Assembly (NCBI GenBank): GCA_902489645.1
Contig: CABUAW010000032.1
Location: 1 to 30,445, forward strand
Direction: 5' to 3'
DNA length: 30,445 nt
Source of the DNA: an uncultured Lachnospiraceae bacterium
GTDB taxonomy: Bacteria > Bacillota > Clostridia > Lachnospirales > Lachnospiraceae
Below are positions 1 through 7,660 of this stretch, in pieces (positions within the stretch are counted from its first letter, which is position 1; the number at the start of each line of letters is the position of its first letter). Both the position numbers and the translations under genes were made by a program. The notes under the pieces were generated by a model. That model was not told the DNA's origin, searched no databases, and saw only the letters and a program-made list of their open reading frames with translations.

Positions 1-184
1 TTACCAAAGCCGCCGCTGCCGCTGCCGCCGGGTACAACCGTCCCGCCGCTTTGCTCCGGTTTCACCAATCCTGTTCAAAAGCTACCTTCGGAACCCACTT
101 CTTTTAATGACCTTTCAGCCGCCGGGTCATCCTCTCTGTAAAGGTTATGCTCCTACTCCTCTTTCTCACCACATTTACTATATA
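1..184 (-). ncRNA. T-box-like riboswitch leader, 5' part (cut by window edge)
   Basis: Read on the minus strand, the transcript from the promoter at 191-219 has no usable reading frame but carries hallmarks of T-box stem I: GAGGAGTAGG near the 5' end, ACAGAGAGGATGACC, then GGCTGAAAGGTCAT, so that GATGACC pairs with GGTCATT around a GGCTGAAA segment, followed by GAAGGTAGCTTTTGAAC, the usual position of the specifier loop. Within GGTAGC the specifier could be AGC (Ser) or GTA (Val); I cannot decide. The conserved T-box antiterminator sequence and the regulated gene would lie beyond position 1. T-boxes sense uncharged tRNA and control aminoacyl-tRNA synthetase or amino-acid genes. Assignment is by motif memory only, without a covariance search. 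Confidence 0.6.
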
Positions 185-190
185 GAATAC

Positions 191-219
191 ATTCTATTCA
201 AAATCATACAAAAAGTCAA
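191..219 (-). promoter_or_regulatory. Sigma-A promoter of the T-box-like leader
   Basis: Minus-strand -35 TTGACT (214-219) and -10 TAGAAT (191-196) are separated by 17 bp. The -35 begins a few bases after the mgtC-like stop codon, so the leader starts its own transcript although no terminator is visible behind the mgtC-like gene. Confidence 0.7.
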
Positions 220-222
220 GAC

Positions 223-933
223 CTACATTTCTTCTACCGAATTGACGCCTTCCAGTCCTTCGATAAACGTATGTACGTCAACCCCTTTGGCTTTGGCACT
301 GACCTCTAAAGACATGGTTGCATTGACAATATCGTCCTTGTTTTTCTTGGACTTACTCAATTCCAGGCTGAGGAACCTGAACCCCTTTTCCTTCACAGCC
401 GACATAAAGGGCGTGATGTATTTTCTTGATTCAAATTCCACATACAAATCATAAACCCGGGAATGTTCATAGGCAAACTCATCGACTTTCTGCATATAAT
501 TGTAGACGAAAAATACAATAATTGTGCAGATAATAGCGCCGGAATAAAAACCGATGCCGATGGCCAGCCCGATACCGGAACAGGCCCAAAGCCCGGCCGC
601 CGTTGTCAGGCCTTTAATCTGATTCCGTCCGGTTACCATAATCGTTCCTGCACCCAGAAAACCGACGCCGCTGACCACCTGGGCCGCCATACGGGCCACA
701 TCTCCGGTTCCGTTAGACACAAACCGAAATGTATATTCACCGGTCATCATGATTAAAGTTGCTCCGAGGCAGACCATGATATGGGTCTTGAATCCTGCTC
801 CCCGTTTTTTTACACTCCGGAAAAAGCCGATAACACCACCGCAGACCGTGGCCAGCAGCAGCCGTATCAACACAACGGAAATACAAAATGTATGGAGATA
901 TTCATTTATTGCCTGTAATACTTCCATGTTCAT
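223..933 (-). CDS. MgtC/SapB family membrane protein
   Basis: A 236-residue protein. The N-terminal half holds about four or five hydrophobic segments (around residues 17-37, 50-66, 85-103, 110-145) with the family's typical GFFRS, KTHIMVCLGA and VSGVGFLGAGTI elements; the C-terminal 90 residues are a soluble ACT-like domain. MgtC/SapB proteins are inner-membrane proteins linked to Mg2+ limitation, virulence and P-type ATPase modulation, but the function in Clostridia is not settled. The start at 933 has a weak GGTGGTGA ribosome site; a second ATG two codons later is possible. It follows the DUF1667 gene by 25 bp with no terminator, so it is probably the last gene of the G3P operon. Family assignment is firm; the biological role is not. 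Confidence 0.88.
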   Translation of the reverse strand: MNMEVLQAINEYLHTFCISVVLIRLLLATVCGGVIGFFRSVKKRGAGFKTHIMVCLGATLIMMTGEYTFRFVSNGTGDVARMAAQVVSGVGFLGAGTIMVTGRNQIKGLTTAAGLWACSGIGLAIGIGFYSGAIICTIIVFFVYNYMQKVDEFAYEHSRVYDLYVEFESRKYITPFMSAVKEKGFRFLSLELSKSKKNKDDIVNATMSLEVSAKAKGVDVHTFIEGLEGVNSVEEM

Positions 934-958
934 TTCATCACCACCAGGTTCACGCTTT

Positions 959-1324
959 TTACAAAGCCTCTACATTTTTCGTTGCTACTACAGAAACGCC
1001 GGTGTCCGCAACATTTTCTACAATGACATCGCCAATATGCACCGGAGCTTCCACCCGAATATTCTGAAGCGCTTTCGCACAGTCAAAAATCTTACTCTTC
1101 GGGATATCTGATTTGGTTTTTACAGAAACCATCGGAATTTTCCCGCCGTTGACACGAACAATCGATGTCACAATACGGGTCGGATTCGTCACTTCCTTAC
1201 GTGCGTATTCCTCGCCCCGTTTGCAGGTGTTTCCGGTAATGCTAAGGATTTCTCCGCCTTCCATCTCTACTGTCACGGCGCAGCCCAGAGGGCATCCGAT
1301 ACAGGTTAATTCTCTCTTTTCCAT
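959..1324 (-). CDS. DUF1667 family protein, small cysteine-rich partner of G3P dehydrogenase
   Basis: A 121-residue soluble protein with an N-terminal CIGCPLGC cluster (CxxCxxxC) and a further cysteine in NTCKRGEEYA, a four-cysteine arrangement that suggests an Fe-S cluster or metal site. DUF1667 genes are regularly found behind the two FAD oxidoreductases of anaerobic G3P dehydrogenase operons, and the same order is seen here: its ATG lies 4 bp after the stop codon of the preceding oxidoreductase and is preceded by GGAGG. A role as electron-transfer or assembly subunit of the dehydrogenase is inferred from this linkage, not from a known reaction. Confidence 0.85.
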   Translation of the reverse strand: MEKRELTCIGCPLGCAVTVEMEGGEILSITGNTCKRGEEYARKEVTNPTRIVTSIVRVNGGKIPMVSVKTKSDIPKSKIFDCAKALQNIRVEAPVHIGDVIVENVADTGVSVVATKNVEAL

Positions 1325-1328
1325 ATTC

Positions 1329-2612
1329 TTACGCCTCCTCGACCTTAAAGATAATCTGTTTCAAATCCGGATATTTCAAAAGCTGTTCTTTTTTCAGCTT
1401 CACTTCTTCCATTTCACCCGGCGCTACCACCGGACGTCTCCGGCGCATCACGCGCTCATCATCAAAGTAGGTGGACACATAACAGTTTTTCTGTACGGCG
1501 CCCACACGGAAACGCACCGTAATCTCATCATCCATCCGGTCCACATTCAATGTCTTAGGCACCGTATACCGCACAATCCCCTGCGGACAAAGGGCGACGG
1601 CCGCATGCGTTGTCTCCGGCTCCCTGTTGCCGTTTTGGATGTATTTTGCCGCATTTCTTCCGGCGGCTGCCGCTTCCTCAGAAACAAAATCCACCAGGTC
1701 ATGCACATGAAGCACATTGCCGCAGGCAAAAACGCCGGGTACGCTTGTTTCCAGACTTTCATTGACCACCGGACCGTTGGTCACCGGTTCAATATCCACA
1801 CCGATACCTCTGGATAATTCATTCTCAGGAATAAGACCGCAGGAAAGCAGTAAGGTATCACAATCATAATGCTCTTCCGTTCCCGGAATCGGCTTGCCCG
1901 TACTGTCCACTTCGGCCAGGGTAATCCCCTTTACCCGTTCTTTGCCATCGATATCAACAACCGTATGGCTCAATTTCAACGGAATTCCAAAGTCATCCAG
2001 GCACTGAACAATATTTCGTTTCAAACCGCCGGAAAATGGCATCAGCTCGGCAACCACCTTCACCTTTGCGCCTTCCAGCGTCATACGCCGGGCCATAATC
2101 AGGCCAATATCTCCGGACCCCAAAATAACAACTTCACGCCCCGGCATAAAGCCTTCGATATTCACCAGCCGCTGCGCTGTTCCGGCAGAATAAATACCGG
2201 CCGGACGATACCCCGGAATATTCAGGGCGCCCCTCGGACGTTCCCGGCAGCCCATCGCCAGAATCACCGCCTTTGCCTGAATCTCAAACAAGCCGTCCTC
2301 CCGGTTCATGGCTGTCACCACTTTATTCTCGGTGATATCCATAACCATCGTATTTAATTTATATTCAATCTTCAAATCCGATACTTCATCAATAAAGCGG
2401 CCCGCATATTCCGGCCCGGTCAGCTCTTCCTTAAAAGTGTGAAGGCCGAAACCATTATGAATACACTGATTTAAAATGCCGCCAAGCTCGTGGTCTCTTT
2501 CCAGGATGATGATGCTTTCCAGACCGTTTTTTCTCGCAGAAGCCGCCGCCGCAAGACCGGCCGGACCGCCGCCGACAATAACTAAATCATAATTTAACAT
2601 TTCTTCCGCCAT
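1329..2612 (-). CDS. FAD-dependent NAD(P)/disulfide-type oxidoreductase, G3P dehydrogenase partner subunit
   Basis: A 427-residue flavoprotein. It has an N-terminal FAD Rossmann motif (GGGPAGLAAA, residues about 14-23), a second dinucleotide site GSGDIGLIMA near 165-174, an ATG-like VILAMGCRERPRG segment, and a C-terminal FAD contact TSVPGVFACGN. In Clostridia this protein sits between the GlpA/GlpO-like dehydrogenase and the DUF1667 protein, and the trio is thought to oxidise G3P and pass electrons onwards; that role is inferred from context. It starts 5 bp after the upstream stop. The ribosome site is poor for ATG 2612; the ATG four codons on (2600), preceded by GGCGGAAGAA, is an alternative. 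Confidence 0.85.
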   Translation of the reverse strand: MAEEMLNYDLVIVGGGPAGLAAAASARKNGLESIIILERDHELGGILNQCIHNGFGLHTFKEELTGPEYAGRFIDEVSDLKIEYKLNTMVMDITENKVVTAMNREDGLFEIQAKAVILAMGCRERPRGALNIPGYRPAGIYSAGTAQRLVNIEGFMPGREVVILGSGDIGLIMARRMTLEGAKVKVVAELMPFSGGLKRNIVQCLDDFGIPLKLSHTVVDIDGKERVKGITLAEVDSTGKPIPGTEEHYDCDTLLLSCGLIPENELSRGIGVDIEPVTNGPVVNESLETSVPGVFACGNVLHVHDLVDFVSEEAAAAGRNAAKYIQNGNREPETTHAAVALCPQGIVRYTVPKTLNVDRMDDEITVRFRVGAVQKNCYVSTYFDDERVMRRRRPVVAPGEMEEVKLKKEQLLKYPDLKQIIFKVEEA

Positions 2613-2617
2613 CCCTT

Positions 2618-4054
2618 CTATAATCTATCCTTAACAGTTCCGACAATGAGTTTGGAATCTCCGCCGGACTTGGTAATATCCGCCATACTTACATGCAGCT
2701 CCCGCGCCAGAATTTCCATCGTTCTCGGTGAGCAGAAGCCAGCCTGACACCGTCCCATTCCGGCCCGGGTACGCCGCTTCACGCCGTCCAGAGATTTTGC
2801 CCCCACCGGGCGGTGAATGGCATCCAGAATCTCGCCTTCCGTAATCATCTCGCATCGGCAGATAATATTGCCGTATTCCGGTTTCTCTTTAATCAATTTC
2901 GCCCGTTCTTCCTTGCTCAACTGCGCAGGATTTAAAATGCCCCGGCGTACCCCGATAAAGTCCGGATTTTCTGAAAGTCCCATCATTTTGGATACAATAT
3001 CCGCCACCATGATACCGATGGCCGGTGCGCTGGAAAGTCCCGGAGACTCAATACCGGATACATCCACAAAGCCCCTGGCATCCTTCGCTTCACCGATGAT
3101 AAACTCATGATGGTCTTCGTGGGCACGAAGTCCGGCAAACGAGGTAATCACCTGACGCATCGGAATATTCGCTACGGCTTCTCCGGCTTTGCTGACAACA
3201 AAGTCCAGCCCCTCTCTCGTCGTCGCCGTCGCATTTTTATCCTCGATATCAATGGCCGTCGGACCGACAAGGAGATTGCCATGAATCGTCGGTGTTACGA
3301 GAACACCCTTTCCGAATTTATCCGGCAATGGGAAAATAGTATGGGACACATGATTTCCGGCCGTCTTATCCAGCAGGCAATAGTCGCCCCGGCGCGGTGT
3401 AATATGAATTTTTTCTTCACTGACCATGTTGTGGAACTTATCCGCATAGACTCCGGCCGCATTGACAACGACCTTTGTTTTCAGAACGCCCCTGTTTGTG
3501 GTCAAGGCATAACCGCCGTCGATTTTTTCAATATTCTGAACCTCTGTATTTAATTTAAATTCTACGCCGTTCACCGCTGCATTTTCCGCAAAGGCAATGG
3601 TCATGCCAAAAGGACAAACAATGCCGCCGGTCGGTGCATAAAGCGCTGCCACGACCTGCTCCGTCAGATTCGGCTCCAGCTCATGGGCTTCCTTTGCGTC
3701 TACAATACGAAGGTCCTTTACGCCGTTTTTCTTTCCCCGTTCCAAAAGTTCTTCCAGCTTACAGATATCTTCTTCATGGACGCAGACCACCATGGAACCG
3801 TTCCGTTTAAACGGGAAGTCCAGTTCCTTCGCCACATCCTCCATCATCTGATTGCCCCAAACGTTCAGCTTCGCCATAAGTGAGCCCGGTTCCGCATCAT
3901 ATCCCGCATGGACAATGGCGCTGTTGGCCTTGGAGGTTCCGGCACAGACATCCTCCTCCTTTTCGACCAGACAGATATTTGCTTTATAACGGGACAATTC
4001 TCTGGCAGCCGCACAGCCGGCCACGCCGCCGCCAATAATAATAATATCGTACAT
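2618..4054 (-). CDS. Anaerobic glycerol-3-phosphate dehydrogenase-like FAD protein with C-terminal [2Fe-2S] domain
   Basis: A 478-residue protein of the DAO/GlpO-GlpA family. The FAD-binding motif IIIGGGVAGCAAA lies at the N-terminus, followed by the TSKANSAIVHAGYD stretch typical of this family, and a C-terminal BFD-like [2Fe-2S] domain with IICRCEMITEGEI and GRCQAGFCSP cysteines (CxC...CxxxxC). It should oxidise sn-glycerol-3-phosphate to dihydroxyacetone phosphate; substrate assignment rests on the family and on the phosphodiesterase and GlpP neighbours. ATG 4054 is preceded by AGGAGGGAGAAAAG, an excellent ribosome site, 20 bp after the phosphodiesterase stop. It forms an operon with the next two genes. 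Confidence 0.88.
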   Translation of the reverse strand: MYDIIIIGGGVAGCAAARELSRYKANICLVEKEEDVCAGTSKANSAIVHAGYDAEPGSLMAKLNVWGNQMMEDVAKELDFPFKRNGSMVVCVHEEDICKLEELLERGKKNGVKDLRIVDAKEAHELEPNLTEQVVAALYAPTGGIVCPFGMTIAFAENAAVNGVEFKLNTEVQNIEKIDGGYALTTNRGVLKTKVVVNAAGVYADKFHNMVSEEKIHITPRRGDYCLLDKTAGNHVSHTIFPLPDKFGKGVLVTPTIHGNLLVGPTAIDIEDKNATATTREGLDFVVSKAGEAVANIPMRQVITSFAGLRAHEDHHEFIIGEAKDARGFVDVSGIESPGLSSAPAIGIMVADIVSKMMGLSENPDFIGVRRGILNPAQLSKEERAKLIKEKPEYGNIICRCEMITEGEILDAIHRPVGAKSLDGVKRRTRAGMGRCQAGFCSPRTMEILARELHVSMADITKSGGDSKLIVGTVKDRL

Positions 4055-4074
4055 CTTTTCTCCCTCCTGAATTT

Positions 4075-4800
4075 CTATCGATAGGATTTTTGAATCTCGC
4101 GGACGATATCCGGATAATTACCAATGACCGAATCCACGCCCCGCTTAAACATTTCCTCAATCTCTTCTCTTTCGTTGACGGTCCATGTATTAATTTCCAG
4201 ATGATGCGACTTAATCTCAGCCACAACCTCCGGCGTCATGTTTTTATACATCGGATGGTAGCACTCTACACCTGTTGAAGCCGCATAGGCCCCCGCGTTA
4301 ATCAGCCAGGATTCTTCCAGAAGCCCGCACTTCACCGTCGGGTCAATGGCCTTCATCCGAAGGATGGAAAAATGATTAAAGGAAGAAATAATCATCTTAT
4401 CTTTTAATCCATATTCCTGAATCATGTCATAAACTTTCTTTTCAATGCCCTCGTACTCAAATACGCCGGTTTTTAACTCGATATTGGTAATAATGTCTTT
4501 GTCCTTAACCAGCTCCATATATTCTCTCAATGTGGGAATGTGCTGGAAGCCATATTCTTTAAAGGTATAGGAAGCATCCAGTTTTGCCAGCGCCTCATAA
4601 GTAAAATCCTTTACCCAGCCGGTGCCGTCCGTTGTCCGGTCCACCCGTTCATCGTGGATAATAACCAGAACGCCGTCTTTTGTCAGATGAACATCATTTT
4701 CAATGCCGTCAGCTCCCGCTTCAATGGCTTTTTCAAAGGCCAGCATGGTATTTTCGGGATATTTGCCGCTGAATCCTCTGTGTGCAAAATTTTTCGTCAT
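4075..4800 (-). CDS. Cytoplasmic glycerophosphodiester phosphodiesterase
   Basis: A 241-residue TIM-barrel enzyme of the GlpQ/UgpQ family that hydrolyses glycerophosphodiesters to G3P and an alcohol. Catalytic and metal residues are visible: AHRGFSGKYPENT at the N-terminus, GADGIENDVHLTKDG, and IIHDERVDRTTDG. There is no signal peptide or TM segment, so it acts on imported or internally produced phospholipid head groups. The frame is open to ATG 4821, but that codon has no ribosome site and lies just behind the leader hairpin. ATG 4800, with AAGGA six bases upstream, begins at the family's usual position. It is first in the G3P operon and feeds the dehydrogenase encoded next. Confidence 0.87.
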   Translation of the reverse strand: MTKNFAHRGFSGKYPENTMLAFEKAIEAGADGIENDVHLTKDGVLVIIHDERVDRTTDGTGWVKDFTYEALAKLDASYTFKEYGFQHIPTLREYMELVKDKDIITNIELKTGVFEYEGIEKKVYDMIQEYGLKDKMIISSFNHFSILRMKAIDPTVKCGLLEESWLINAGAYAASTGVECYHPMYKNMTPEVVAEIKSHHLEINTWTVNEREEIEEMFKRGVDSVIGNYPDIVREIQKSYR

Positions 4801-4829
4801 CATTCTTCCTTCTCTCTTCATAAAATGTA

Positions 4830-4869
4830 AGGCGAAACAGACAGTCCTCCCAGACTATCTATTTCGCCT
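4830..4869 (-). promoter_or_regulatory. glp leader hairpin, probable GlpP antitermination target
   Basis: The untranslated leader folds into an uninterrupted 17-bp stem (three G-U pairs) with a six-base loop, UGGGAG. The arms are 4853-4869 and 4830-4846. It is followed by TTACATTTT, a weak U-rich tail, then the ribosome site of the phosphodiesterase gene. In Bacillus subtilis, GlpP with G3P acts on an inverted repeat in the glpD leader; the glpP gene directly upstream makes this hairpin its likely target. The tail is poor for an intrinsic terminator, so mRNA stability or translation could also be controlled. Confidence 0.75.
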
Positions 4870-4905
4870 CTCTCACTCTCTAAAGCGTTACACATATATA
4901 TTTCT

Positions 4906-4934
4906 ATCATATCACTTCTGTCCTTTAAATGCAA
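4906..4934 (-). promoter_or_regulatory. Sigma-A promoter of the glp operon
   Basis: Minus-strand -35 TTGCAT (4929-4934) and -10 TATGAT (4906-4911) with a 17-bp spacer, beginning 8 bp after the glpP stop codon. It gives a leader that contains the whole 4830-4869 hairpin. Confidence 0.7.
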
Positions 4935-4942
4935 CGAAATTA

Positions 4943-5503
4943 TCACATTTTCCACAAGTTTCTGTTCGTCGTTGAGATGGCGTCGGCTCCCGCAGACAAC
5001 GCTCCCATCACATCTTTTTTATCCGTTAAAAGTCCGCCCGCAATCACCGGCACATTGACGAAGCTGCGAATATCTTTCAGAATTTTCGGCATGATTCCCG
5101 GCATGATTTCCACACAATCCGGATGATATACCTCAATCTGGCGTTTTGAATTTTCCAGAGCGATGGAATCAATAATAAAAAACCTCTGAATTGCCAAAAG
5201 CCCCAATTCCTTTGCCCGTTTGACCATCATCGGCTTGGTACTGATAATGCCGTCGGCCTGGGTCACAGTCTTTATAAAGTCCACTGAAATTTCCTTCGAA
5301 CTCAGCCCCGTAATCAGGTCCATATGGACAATGGCCGTTTTTTCTCCATCCTTTACCCTTTTTACAATCTCGCCAATATTACAGACATTTCCATAGAGAA
5401 TGAAAATCACCTGACATTCTGTTTTCAGACATTCAGCCAGTCCCTGTTCATCCTTAACCGCCGCAATAATCGGCGAATCCACTAATATATCTGCATCTAA
5501 CAA
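4943..5503 (-). CDS. glpP: GlpP-family glycerol-3-phosphate-responsive antiterminator
   Basis: A 186-residue TIM-barrel-like regulator. SPIIAAVKDEQGL at the N-terminus, VHMDLITGLSS in the middle, ADGIISTKP, DCVEIMPGIMPK and PVIAGGLLTDKKDV are the family's conserved blocks. GlpP binds G3P and then the leader RNA of glp genes to allow expression. The frame is open further upstream, but that extension would lie inside the preceding gene. The TTG at 5503, with AAAGGAG ten bases upstream, gives the usual length (the B. subtilis protein has about 190 residues). It overlaps the stop of the upstream 715-residue gene by 7 bp, so it is probably transcribed with that gene, while its own target operon has a separate promoter. 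Confidence 0.86.
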   Translation of the reverse strand: MLDADILVDSPIIAAVKDEQGLAECLKTECQVIFILYGNVCNIGEIVKRVKDGEKTAIVHMDLITGLSSKEISVDFIKTVTQADGIISTKPMMVKRAKELGLLAIQRFFIIDSIALENSKRQIEVYHPDCVEIMPGIMPKILKDIRSFVNVPVIAGGLLTDKKDVMGALSAGADAISTTNRNLWKM

Positions 5504-7644
5504 TTCCGATATTCTCCTTTCTGTTTTTCCAACCACGCAGTTACTTCCGGACAAACAGTGTCCCATTGGCTTTCACTGTGAATATCTTTTATCTTTTCCA
5601 GCATTTCATAGACCGGCTGTTTTTCAAAGTTTTCCCTGGCCTCTGAAATTTCCTCCCCAATCTTTCCGAGCGTCTCCGGCGGAAGAATCATCCGGTTCGT
5701 TTCCCGGAGCATTTCATCCTCCCTGTCAAGAATTTTTAACATTTTCAGCCAGGCATCTCTGGAAGCCTCCGAAGCGTTCAATTCATAGGCCTTTTTAAAG
5801 CAGGACAGCGCCGCTTCCCCGTTGGCCAGCCGTGCGAAAGCAATTCCCATATTGTGATAGACATTTCCGCAAAATTCCTTCGTTACCAGTTCTTCCGAAT
5901 CATCCATCATCAAATCCACTTTTTTGTAAACAGCCAGGGCCTCCAGCGGACGGCCATAACGCAGATAATTATCCGCTTCCACCTTACGTGTCTCCACCGG
6001 ATTTTGCATTTCTATTTCTTCAATCGTTTTTTGAAGCCGGTTGATTTCTTCCCTGGAATAATAATCCACCGACATAAGCAGAAGACGAACCATTTCCTTC
6101 AGGGTCCGCTGATTTTTCTTTGCCTCCCGAAGCCGCTTAACCAGCGCCTTTTCGCCCAGATTTTTTTCAATCCAATAAAACAAATCGTCGCCAAAGGTTT
6201 CCCCGCTGATGGTATATATATGATGATAAATGTAATAACAAAGCTGTTCCAGACTATAGACACGTATGCCGCTCAAACTAAAATAGAAAGGTACATTATT
6301 TTGTTCCCCGCCAGTAAGAATCAGCCGTCCCGGCTCATGAATCTCCTTATCCTCCAGCGTTTCGTCATAAATATCAAATACCTGTTCCACTATTTTTTCC
6401 GACGGCGGATAAAACTCGCCAAAGCCGTTGTCACTCACATATACATGGCAATGGGACGTATCGTCAAACCGAAGGCGGAGTTTAAAATGCCCGGTCTTAT
6501 CCGGCCGCTCCTTCTCTCCGGCAAAATCCTCCAATGAAATCTGGATAGAACGCTCCCGGCGGCTTAAATAGTCCATCAAATGGAGCGTCACATGATTCAT
6601 ATCGTCGGTAATGAAATCGGTTTCGGCCTGAACATCATACCATACCTGTCCGGCCTGGACGATTTCTTCGTTTGTCATCTCCCGTTTTCTGCTGCCGCGG
6701 ATGTAAATTGTCTTTGATAAAACATCTTCATTGAGCGCAATAAAACCGCCCTCTTCCAGCAATCCCGCCGCCATCAGTCCGTAATAACAGGCGCCCCGTG
6801 AGAAAATATTCGAACCGATGAAGCCTTTTCGGTGATGGCAGAGGTTCTTTAAAGAAATCTTCGCCCAATTGCCCTCAAAGCCCTCGCCGGTCAGATAAAC
6901 GGTCGAAATGATTTTATTTGCTGTGACCTTCCGTACCACCTCTAAAAATCTTCGGTCCAGCTCCGGCGGCCCCGCCTGACCAATCTCGCTTCCGTCAAAA
7001 TATTCCGTCAGCGGAACCGTTGTCGCCATGACGGCCACCGGCATCCGCTTCTTTGAAATGGTCAGATGATAATAGGTCATACCACGCCTGGAGTAATCGA
7101 ACAGCCCCACATCGTGCTGCCACAATTCTTTTTTCTGATTCAGCGCATAATGCTCATAGGCCGACACATGGTTGATGACTGTCAGCCGCTGTTCATCAAA
7201 GCCCATTGTTTCACCCAGGGATTTTAAGGCTTCCACCGTATTTTTTCCGAGGGATTCCACTGCGACCGTCAATTGCCCCACACACCAATGCGGATAATAT
7301 TTGGTCAGCAATTTTAAACTCTCCGCCATAAAAATCCGCACCAGCTCGGCGCCGGAATAATCATCATCATCCACCCTAATGGTCGTTTCCGGCTCCAGCG
7401 CATCCACAAAATTCTCCACCAGCGTTCCCCGATGTTCATTGACCGCCTTCCATGCATCATAGCCGCAAACCCAGGAACGGTCCTCATACAGCCGGCAAAG
7501 TACCGCCGGCACCCGGTCCAGCATTTTTTCCCCGATATAGCAAATGGTATCCATATCCTGTGTTTTCTGGTTATAACAACTAATTTGGATATAATCGTTG
7601 CACAAATCATAGCCAATAATCAGTTCCTTCACTCGATTGTCCAT
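5497..7644 (-). CDS. Uncharacterised Hsp70/actin-fold-like protein with C-terminal TPRs (DUF5716-like)
   Basis: A 715-residue soluble protein. ATG 7644 follows GAGGA by 8 bp; the longer open frame overlaps the upstream gene. Residues 1-290 resemble the Hsp70/actin ATPase fold: phosphate-1-like IIGYDLCNDYIQIS (9-22), an Hsp70-like VAVESLGKNTVEAL helix (127-140) leading to INHVSAYEHYAL (157-168), phosphate-2-like VGLFDYSRRG (179-188), adenosine-like VYLTGEG (249-255), and FSRGACYYG (281-289). Glycines expected in phosphate-2 and the Hsp70 catalytic Glu position are replaced, so ATP hydrolysis is doubtful. Residues about 556-575 and 591-625 look like TPRs. I recall this as DUF5716, paired with DUF5717; the name is from memory. 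Function unknown. It lies 16 bp after its partner. Confidence 0.72.
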   Translation of the reverse strand: MDNRVKELIIGYDLCNDYIQISCYNQKTQDMDTICYIGEKMLDRVPAVLCRLYEDRSWVCGYDAWKAVNEHRGTLVENFVDALEPETTIRVDDDDYSGAELVRIFMAESLKLLTKYYPHWCVGQLTVAVESLGKNTVEALKSLGETMGFDEQRLTVINHVSAYEHYALNQKKELWQHDVGLFDYSRRGMTYYHLTISKKRMPVAVMATTVPLTEYFDGSEIGQAGPPELDRRFLEVVRKVTANKIISTVYLTGEGFEGNWAKISLKNLCHHRKGFIGSNIFSRGACYYGLMAAGLLEEGGFIALNEDVLSKTIYIRGSRKREMTNEEIVQAGQVWYDVQAETDFITDDMNHVTLHLMDYLSRRERSIQISLEDFAGEKERPDKTGHFKLRLRFDDTSHCHVYVSDNGFGEFYPPSEKIVEQVFDIYDETLEDKEIHEPGRLILTGGEQNNVPFYFSLSGIRVYSLEQLCYYIYHHIYTISGETFGDDLFYWIEKNLGEKALVKRLREAKKNQRTLKEMVRLLLMSVDYYSREEINRLQKTIEEIEMQNPVETRKVEADNYLRYGRPLEALAVYKKVDLMMDDSEELVTKEFCGNVYHNMGIAFARLANGEAALSCFKKAYELNASEASRDAWLKMLKILDREDEMLRETNRMILPPETLGKIGEEISEARENFEKQPVYEMLEKIKDIHSESQWDTVCPEVTAWLEKQKGEYRNC

Positions 7645-7660
7645 AGACACATCCTCTTCT

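Noticed and set aside
2..74. Minus-strand open frame with a Gly/Ser-rich tail (KPEQSGGTVV... then GGSGSGG)
   Set aside because: It is bounded by a stop at 75-77 and only a GTG start with no good ribosome site. The stretch lies inside the T-box-like leader, and the repeats follow from GGC/AGC-rich RNA sequence. An in-frame TGA read as selenocysteine was also considered and dropped.
107..454. Plus-strand open frame of 115 codons
   Set aside because: It runs antisense through the end of the mgtC-like gene and the leader, with no ribosome site and no recognisable protein pattern.
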